Positions 29,501 through 38,500 of a stretch of 64,000 bases of DNA are shown one piece after another (position 1 is the first letter of the stretch; the number at the start of each line of letters is the position of its first letter). The notes under the pieces were generated by a model. That model was not told where the DNA came from. It did not search any database and was given only the letters and a program-made list of their open reading frames with translations. The position numbers were made by a program, and so were the translations under genes. The DNA is from Balanoglossus misakiensis (taxonomy: Eukaryota; Hemichordata), in NCBI GenBank assembly GCA_040954595.2, contig CM082576.2, positions 13,888,001 to 13,952,000 of the forward strand, in the 5' to 3' direction.

Positions 29501-32500
29501 CGCAAAACTGCAGAAACTCCCTTTGGTGTGTCTGAGCATAGACAGTAGAGGGATTGAGCTGGTTGTTTAGGCACAATGGTACGGTATTTACGATTGTCTG
29601 AATACAGTAGTTTGTGATTGTCTGAGGCTAATATAAATGAAGTTCTACCTGGACGGGTTTAATGAACTTAAACATCCAGCCTGCAGCTAAATTCCATTGG
29701 AGGATGAGTTCTCTTCCATAGCTATTGTTACGTGCAAGGCAAAAGATGCTGCCCCCACTGGGCATTGTAATCAGTAGTCGCCACCCATTCACAGGTGCAC
29801 TGGCTCTCTCTTTCAGTCAGAGTTTGTATTGTTCAAAAGACACAGTGTCCACCCTCATTTGAAATTCTCCCCGTCTTCTCACTTCCCAATTTAAACATAC
29901 TTGACACTCTTGCTCTGTCTCATATAACCACAGGACCAAGAAACTACAGGAGACGCTGACCGCCGTCCAGCAACTGGATCAAAATATGAGCAACCTGCGC
30001 CTCTGGCTGAGCCACATCGAGCGAGAGATCGCGACACCGGTCACGTACGATACGTGCGAGTCCACGGAAATACAACGCAAGCTTTTCCAGCAGCAGGTAA
30101 GTCTGGTTTTGGCCAAAATCGAGCAGTAGCCACAGAAGTAGAAAAACAAACAAACAGGTTATATAATGTTTTGGAGACATTGGCAACTGTTACCTGGTAA
30201 ATGAAATCCTAAAACGTTTACTAAATTTCACACAAAAAATTCGGTATTTGCAATCTTCACGTGTGATTTTTTTCTTGTTCATGAAACTCTTTGTATTCCA
30301 TCATAGAACATTAGGCTCAGTTTTAGCACTTTTGTTAAAAATTCTTAAAGTCTTGGCAGTGTGTTATTGTTGCCACATTTGCATATCAGAACAGGTAGCC
30401 TTTATCGCCTGCAACTGTTATCACTCACAGCCTTGGAGGTGTTATTCAAGATTGTCTCAATCTCGAATATCTTGTGATCAGTAACAAGTATCATGTTATG
30501 AGCCTCGTGTATTTTCTTGTTCCATGATGTAGTATTTTGCATACTGCCGCACATAAAATATGAAAACATTTGACATTTCAAGTTGAACCTTTCATTTTGA
30601 TTGTCGACAACAAAAATAACAACTATTATTGAGACTACAAAATTCTTGTCAGGGATTATGAATTTTATAATAAGTGTATTACATTCAATGTTAATCGGTC
30701 AGATCTGAGTTTTTTATTGTAATTTGTGGATATTGTGATATAAATCGAAGTTGCTACTCTATTCACATGTAAATAAGCATAGTATGAAGCAAATGCACAT
30801 TACTGTTTATGTGGTTAACTAATTGCAGGCCTCGTTATCGCCCATCAACTTTTAATTAAAGGTAATTGCTTGGGTTTATTGATTTCAGGAGCTGCAAAAA
30901 GACATCGAGAGACACAGCACAGGAGTAGCATCTGTACTTAATCTATGCGAAGTCCTCCTCCATGACAGCGATGCTTGTTCCAGCGAGGCTGACAGCGAAG
31001 CCATACAAAACGCCACCAGAAGCCTGGACCAGAGATGGAGGAATATCTGCTCATTGTCCATGGAAAGAAAACTTAAGTAAGTTTGACGTCTGGAGTGCTT
31101 TCACAGTTTGGCTATCTGAGCCTAAATGATGTATCACATTTGCTCGCTTTAGGTGCATTGGTAATGCAGTGACCAAAATATAAATACACCTATCCATAGA
31201 TTCTCAAACTGACAATCATCCAGGGAACATTAGAATATAATGACTACCGTTTAATTGATCGATTATTTTTTATTATGAATCATAAATATTAACTTGAACG
31301 TAATGTAAAAATAGAGATCATTAGATCACAGCTGCCTTATGCTGGTCAGAGAATTGTGTGGCCGGTGCCATTTCTTCTCGGTCATCAAACAAGTATGGAT
31401 GGGTAATCTTCGTCTCGTTTTCCTTTCACAGCATCGAAGAAACCTGGAGGTTATGGCAGAAGTTCTTTGACGATTTCCATAAATTTGAAGAATGGCTGAA
31501 ATCGGCAGAAAGGGCAGTGAGCATTCCTAACTCGTCGAACGCTCCATTTGCAGTGCTGAAAGAGGAACTTCGCAGATTTGAGGTTGGTTGAAATGCAGGC
31601 ATTCTGCTTGACTGATGAGTTTTATTGACAAGACATTCAAAACGATATACAGTGTGTTACGTGTATTGGCTCTGATTTTGAAATGAATCCACAAATTACT
31701 GGGGATTTGTCTTGTGAAAAAAAATGTAAACTGTTTCAGAGTGTCATATCACACAGACTTTTGGTGAAATTTGTTATGACCTGCATTTATCGCAGAGTTA
31801 TGCAGAAAATATGAACTGCATCTTCCAAATTAATTACTGGTGCTCCAGCCTGGCTGTTGTTGTTGTTGCTATCTCAGCAAGATTAAAAGACCATGACGAC
31901 CGATTAGACTTCAAGGTTTTTGAACCAAAAATAAGGGGAGGCGTTCAATATACTTCTTGGAAACCATGAAGTCAGTTTCATGTCCAGCTTATACAACTAC
32001 TCCATACAATCTTGATGATCTGCCGTGCATATACAGAGCGACCTTCAATGGTGATTTCATTAGTAGCCATCAACCCAGCAAATTTACCATCATCTTGTAA
32101 ACACTGCATTCATATAGGTAGTTCTCTTGTCTTGTATGATGTGAACCAGCTTACATATAGCACGTGGTCAACTGGCTTCACTTGGCTGACCCAGAAAACC
32201 CACATAAACCCTGCCTTCAGTGACCTTTGACAAACATTGCGACTCTCCGTGTTTGTTTTTACCCAAGTATGCAGTGGATAAATTTTCCTGATTTTTTTCT
32301 TTTCATTCTTCCAGCAATTCCAACGCAAAGTGCACGAAAACCTCACCCAGCTGGAGATCATCAACAAACAGTACCGGCGACTGGCCAGGGAGGGCCGGAC
32401 AGACAGCTCCAGCACCCTGAAGAGCGTGGTGCACGACGTGAACAACAGGTGGGACAACCTATCCAGGAGATGTGGCAGCATTATCAAGAGACTCAAGTTC

Positions 32501-35500
32501 ACGTTGGATCAGAAGGAGGAGTTCCAGAACGCCAAGGAGAGTCTCTTGGTCTGGCTCACTGAAATCGACCTGCAGCTGACCAACGTGGAACACTTCTCCG
32601 AGCAGGACACAGCAATGAAGGCCAGCCAGATGAAGGTGAGGTTCAGTGAATGTTTCTGTGCATGTGACACAGTTCCTGGAATAAAAAAAGCAAAGACTTG
32701 GAACATTTGACTGTAGGCAAGACAGCTTCTAGACTGAAAGATTTAATCCTGTGTGGGCGCTCCAGCAATGCCTAGGGTCATAGGCACACAGGAGCACATG
32801 CACATGACGGAATCTTTCAGTCAGTCTAGACAGCTTCAAACTATATCACTTCTCACTTTTTTTTACAGAAAGCTAGATTATTACAATCAATTTTTTTTAC
32901 AGAAAGCTAGATTATTACAATCAAAGTTATGTGTGCACTTCTTCCAAGCTGTTACCGACTCTGTATATAAAATAAAAATATGAACCCAGTAGTTACATGT
33001 ATTGAAATATTTTTATAAAGTATGTCTTGCATCAAATCTCTACCAGCCACATTCGTCTGTTATTGACCCATCCATTTGCTTTCTATATATGTCTTGTCTT
33101 TCCGAACTAACCTTATTTTATGCTCCATCATTTTCCGCATAGGCCTTCCAACGTGAAATTGACCTCAACCGAAGTCGACTGGACAACGTCAACATGTTGG
33201 CCCACTCTCTGATGCAGAAGTGTGACCCGGCTGATGCAGTCATCATCCAAGAGGAGTTGGACGAACTTCACAAATACTGCGATGAAGTCTACAACAGGGT
33301 GTCACGCTACCAGAAGAAACTGCAGAGGTTTTCACTCAACCAGGTAAGATATGGACGGACGCATTGTGCAGTTGCTCGTGGCAACAGCTGTTGGTACAAT
33401 CTAGATGGGTTCAGTGTTACATCATTGCCAGCTATGAAAGTTATTTTTAGCATATTCAGAATTAAATTCAAGCGTCGAAAATTCATTGCCAAAATTTCAG
33501 TGAGAGGTATTTCTCCTAGAATTCTGTCATAGTCTGTTGACTTCACAGAGCTATGAGAACAAACAACACTGACTTTCAGACATTGTATACTTCAATCAGA
33601 TCATCTTCTCTACATCCTGCGTTCACTACACGAATTCATGTCCACTGTCGCACACAGAATCAACATAACTTCTAACTTCCCTCACGTTTGTCCCCTCTGA
33701 TCCCTCGCTTAGCTCACTGAAGATAGAACTCACAGATGAAGTTTGTAGAGAGTTAGAAACCATGTGTGTGTGTGCCATTGACACACTAATGCACGTTGAG
33801 GGCTTGCAAGTATTAAAGATAGACCAACATCAAAGCCTAGCAGACAGAGCAGAGAATTCAGCTAGAAGTGCAGTTAGAAAAATCCTAGAATAGGAAAGAG
33901 GCTTCTGTTGTCTGAGAATGGAAGAGTCATCGTAGATAGAAGATAGAAGTCATATTTAGATGAGGCAGTAGAACATTGTCATCAACACACCTAGAGTATA
34001 TACAGCTTAGCGACCCATCACCATAGAAAGACAGGATCTGTCTGGAGAAGATACTGTTATTGACTTGAAGTGTCTAATGTATTAGCTGCGAGCGGTCTCA
34101 ATAAAGGCTCATGTACTGACTGATAGGGTAGGTAGGAGTGTTAGTGATCAGACAAGGAGGTACTTGTGAAAACAGCCGAGATCTTTGAGATACAGTCGAA
34201 CCTGTCTATAGTGGCTAGTCAAGGGACTTTCCTAAACTGGCCTTTATAGGCAGGTGGCCTTTATATAGAGGTTAATTAATGCACATGTGAATTGCACAGG
34301 GACTGTAACAAAGTGGCCACTATATAGAGGTGACCACTATATAGGGTGGGTGGCCACAGAGGTTTGACACAGGTTAAAATATTCGATAGAACAAGTGAAT
34401 GCAAAGCATGTATTTATATTTCTGTGACTGTGATGACCTTAGCATCTAAAAGGCATATGCTTCTCTCTCAATTTATCTCTGCCAACTGCTACTCCTAGGA
34501 AGTACAACGTCAGATAATTGCACAGAGCTATCTGACGGTTCCTATCAGCCCGGTGAGTACTCTGTCACGCTGCTGCTGCTGCAACCCTGCTGTCTACATG
34601 TATCTGTCTTTCATCTGTCTATAGGCTGTGATTCACTCTTTGTCGTTTACTGCTTTGTGTTATTATGTGATGTCAGTAATCTGTAAACTGTTTTTTTCTT
34701 GTGAACAAGTCCGACTTACATGCATGGCGTTTCTTTCACTGTGTCACAGCATTGCATGATTCCTGATGCTGTCTGGATGTTAATAGCAATACTGGAATTC
34801 ATTTCTGAATCCATGTCTGTCTCCAGCTACTTAAAAAAAACTTAACAACAGAGAAATGACAGTGGAAATAAGGTGTCTTGATGACAGTTTACAGGCAGTA
34901 TTGTACAAATGGCATCTCACGCATTGCACTTTACTGCACTGTTGAAATATATTTCTGTATTAAACTAACCTTTATAAGTGTAGTTTCCAAAATATATAAA
35001 GACAACTAATAAACTGACATAATAAATTTTCTGCCAGATGGATCAAAAGTGAGTTAGAGCAAGCAATTTGCTGTCACCATACCATGCCATTAGGGTAAAA
35101 ATGCAAAAAGCGTATAGTGATTCTGATATTGTCTGCACACGTTGCATCTACAGTTAGCCACTGCACTACTTTGTGTACAGATTGGGCTGCAGAGTATAGT
35201 ACATGTATTTCTCCAAGTTGTATCAGAGTCGTTAAAAGCAGTGTTATCAATGTGAAGAAGACTCAGACTGTGATCCATTCACAAAAATATCAGTGTTTTG
35301 AATGACATTGAATGAAAAACGTTTAGTAACTGTTATATACTTTTAAAGTAGCCATAAAGGTGATCAAAGATTTAAAGTAAATGTATTGTCAGTGTTACTT
35401 ACTGATTACTATTTTTCTTACAGACCGATAGTTTCAGATCTTCATTCGAAGAAGCGTCGAGAGAAAGCAGCCCGGCAAGGTCCAGCAAATCCAGCAGTCC

Positions 35501-38500
35501 GACCAGATCCAGCCTCTACAGCCGACCGAGTCTCAGCCCGGGACGCCGGACCCCCTCGGGTAGAAGGACGCCCTCAACGTGCGGTAGTGCCCGGTCGGGG
35601 TCCCCGTTCATGAACTTGTCCGGGCGGGACACTCCGGCGAGTCTGGAGTCTCTGGACTGGGATACTTACTTGATGGACGATGCTTCCATTGCATCGGACC
35701 CGGAGGCCAGGTGGCAGGCCATGATGGAACTCCGGTCGACAGGACTTTCGACGGAGAGCATCCGGAGAGCGCTTATGGAAAGCGAAGAAAAGCTGGATGC
35801 AATAGAGACTGCGCTGGATAACCCGATTCCGAATGGCCCGGAAATTGAGGAAGAGAAGGAAGATTATGTAAGTTCATCATTTATATATAATCAAAAGAAA
35901 AAAATTCTCCTTGAAAATTGTGAGATTTTTTCGAATGATCCAAATGCAAGCAAAATATGTCAGTTTATTATTTGTTTTTAAATGTATCATACATTGACTG
36001 AGGACTTTCTGTTTAAATATTGTCTCCAGACATAAACATTAAACAATTTTACGTTTCATTGCACTGTAGGAATCTCTCCTTGCTGATACCAAAGCCTGTA
36101 TTGCAATTGTGAAGAGTCTCGGCCAACGAATGCAGGGCGATCAGGCAGTCATGCAACAAATTACAAGTAAGTTTTTCTTATCCAATGTATGATAGATGTC
36201 TCAGTGATAGATAAATTGTACACAAAAATGTCCTGTGACTTGTACTGTGTATGATGTATGATGTGCATACATAGCGTAAGAAATTACTTTTAAATCCAGT
36301 ACATATTGATTCAGTAATTTGTTTGGCATTTGAAAATACTTGTTATTCAAATCCTATTGTTTCGCAAAATTCCTTATTAAATATCATCAAATTTGGTAAC
36401 CCTATCCTGACTATGAAATCCTTTCATCAAATGAATTTTCTAACTTAAAGAATTCCCCCCCCCCAAATTTCATTAGGTTTGTGGTACATTCCCACTGTTT
36501 ATGCTCAATGCAGATTCCAGGGAATTGATAAAAGGGATGCCCCAAAATTTCTGATTAAAACTGTGTTAGCAATAAACAAAGTGCACAGTAGTCATATTTC
36601 AAGTAGCATGGTCTCTTTTACTCATATATGAAGTGTATACAATGTAATTAACAGAGATACTAATTGGCAAGTTGTGTAGTGTATCAAACCTTACAATCCT
36701 ATACAGGGTCATATGAGCGAACTTAGGTTAAGGTCCCACCCTATTCAAAATACAAGATAATTCAGTGGTAATAACTCTTTGTACTCGTGTCACTCCCAGC
36801 AATTGTCGATCGATGGGAAGTGATGCAACCGGACGTCGTCGACAAATACAGGAGAATGAGGAAGACCCACCAGGAATGGCACCAATTCAAGAACGATCTC
36901 AATAACATCTCCAGCTGGCTGGACGAGGCCGAGACCGTCCTGAGCACACACACTGGTTACGGCCGCAGTATTTACGACCTGGAATCCACCCTCAGGCACT
37001 ACAGGGTAAGAAAACTGCCTGGGCTTGTCTTGTAGAATGAAATGCACCCTCGTTTGTAGTCATTGGGGGGTATCAAGTACGAAAATTGGGATTGTAAACT
37101 TTGGTTCTGTAGTCAAATTTACTGGAATGTAATTTTTATGGAAGCGCCGTGGAAATATCATGTACTCGCTATCAGGGGATTGCAAGTACAAGATGTTCTG
37201 CCATAGAGCAAGGCACTTTTCAATACTTCTCCCCAACCCAGGAGTACCCTAGGAGTTGTGGGTACCTCATCATGTAAATACCCTTTGTGCCCATAGGATG
37301 ATGGGTTAAAGTCAAAACAAAAAAATAATGAAATAAAAATATATTCAAAGGGATGTGTATTATGTTAAACAAAATCAGTATTTGATATGGCCAGACAATA
37401 TTAGAGATTCTGACACAAAAAATGTTTTTTTTAGCTTTATTTATTAGTTACAGTAATTGTTACATACTCTCTTTGCCTGTTTTGTTGCATCCAGGAGTTC
37501 TTGTTGGGACTAGACTCCAGAAAAGCCATTGTGATGTCCATCAATCTGGTCAGCAAGAAATTCACCAGTCCGGAAAATCCCCACGGACCCGAACTGCACC
37601 AGAAGTTGAGTGTAATGAACCATCGGTGGGAGGCCGTGTCAGCCAGGGCCAAAGAATGGCAGAAAGATTTGCAAGTGCAGCTGATGGCGTGCGACGAGTT
37701 TCATCACACGACCGACGATCTCCTGGAGTGGTTGGAGTCGACGGAAAACGAAATGAACGAGATGGAACCGCTCAGGATGGAGTTCGACCAAGAGATATTG
37801 AAAGATTACTACAGAACGTACTTGGTAAGCACTCACATCACATGACGCGACACGATAATGTAAATTTTACTGAATCGTTTCACAATATCTAATCCACTAT
37901 TAAGTACAACATAAACATCATAATATTGAAAGATTATTATAGAACATACTTGGTAAGCAGTTGCATTATGTATTAATAAACACAGTAATTTTGCTGAAAT
38001 ATTACAACAGACCTTATCCACTGGTACACCGATACGAGTCAGAAAAAGATCTTGGGGAACGTGAGAGTATTACCCAAATCAGCCGCCATAATTTGAGGTT
38101 TTTAGATAATGAATTTATAATTACACAACACAACACAACATAAGGACAAGGATGAAAAAAAATCATGTTGAACATATTGTTTATATTTGTGTCTACAGCG
38201 AATACTACGTGAGCTGGAGGAGTCGCACCCACGAGTGATGTCTTTGAAAGACACGGCCGATCAGCTGCTCATCAACGCAGAATCCAGGAAGTGGGAGCTC
38301 ACCAAGGGAAAGCTCAGCGTCATCGTCAACAAGGTCAACACTTTGTTGAAGCGCTGCCATGACAACATTGACCTGCTGGAGAAAGTCGTGGACACTTCTG
38401 AGTTTCATGATATGGTGAGTATATCGCCCAAAGGAGGGATTGGTTTGATGAAGGTTTAAACAAAATGCCTTCCCCCAAGTTGTTAAATGAGACTACCACA

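Noticed and set aside
32698-32835. Short inverted repeat TCTAGACTGAAAGATT / AATCTTTCAGTCAGTCTAGA
   Set aside because: Real but only about 16-bp arms, with no related copies seen in the window; not enough to call an element.
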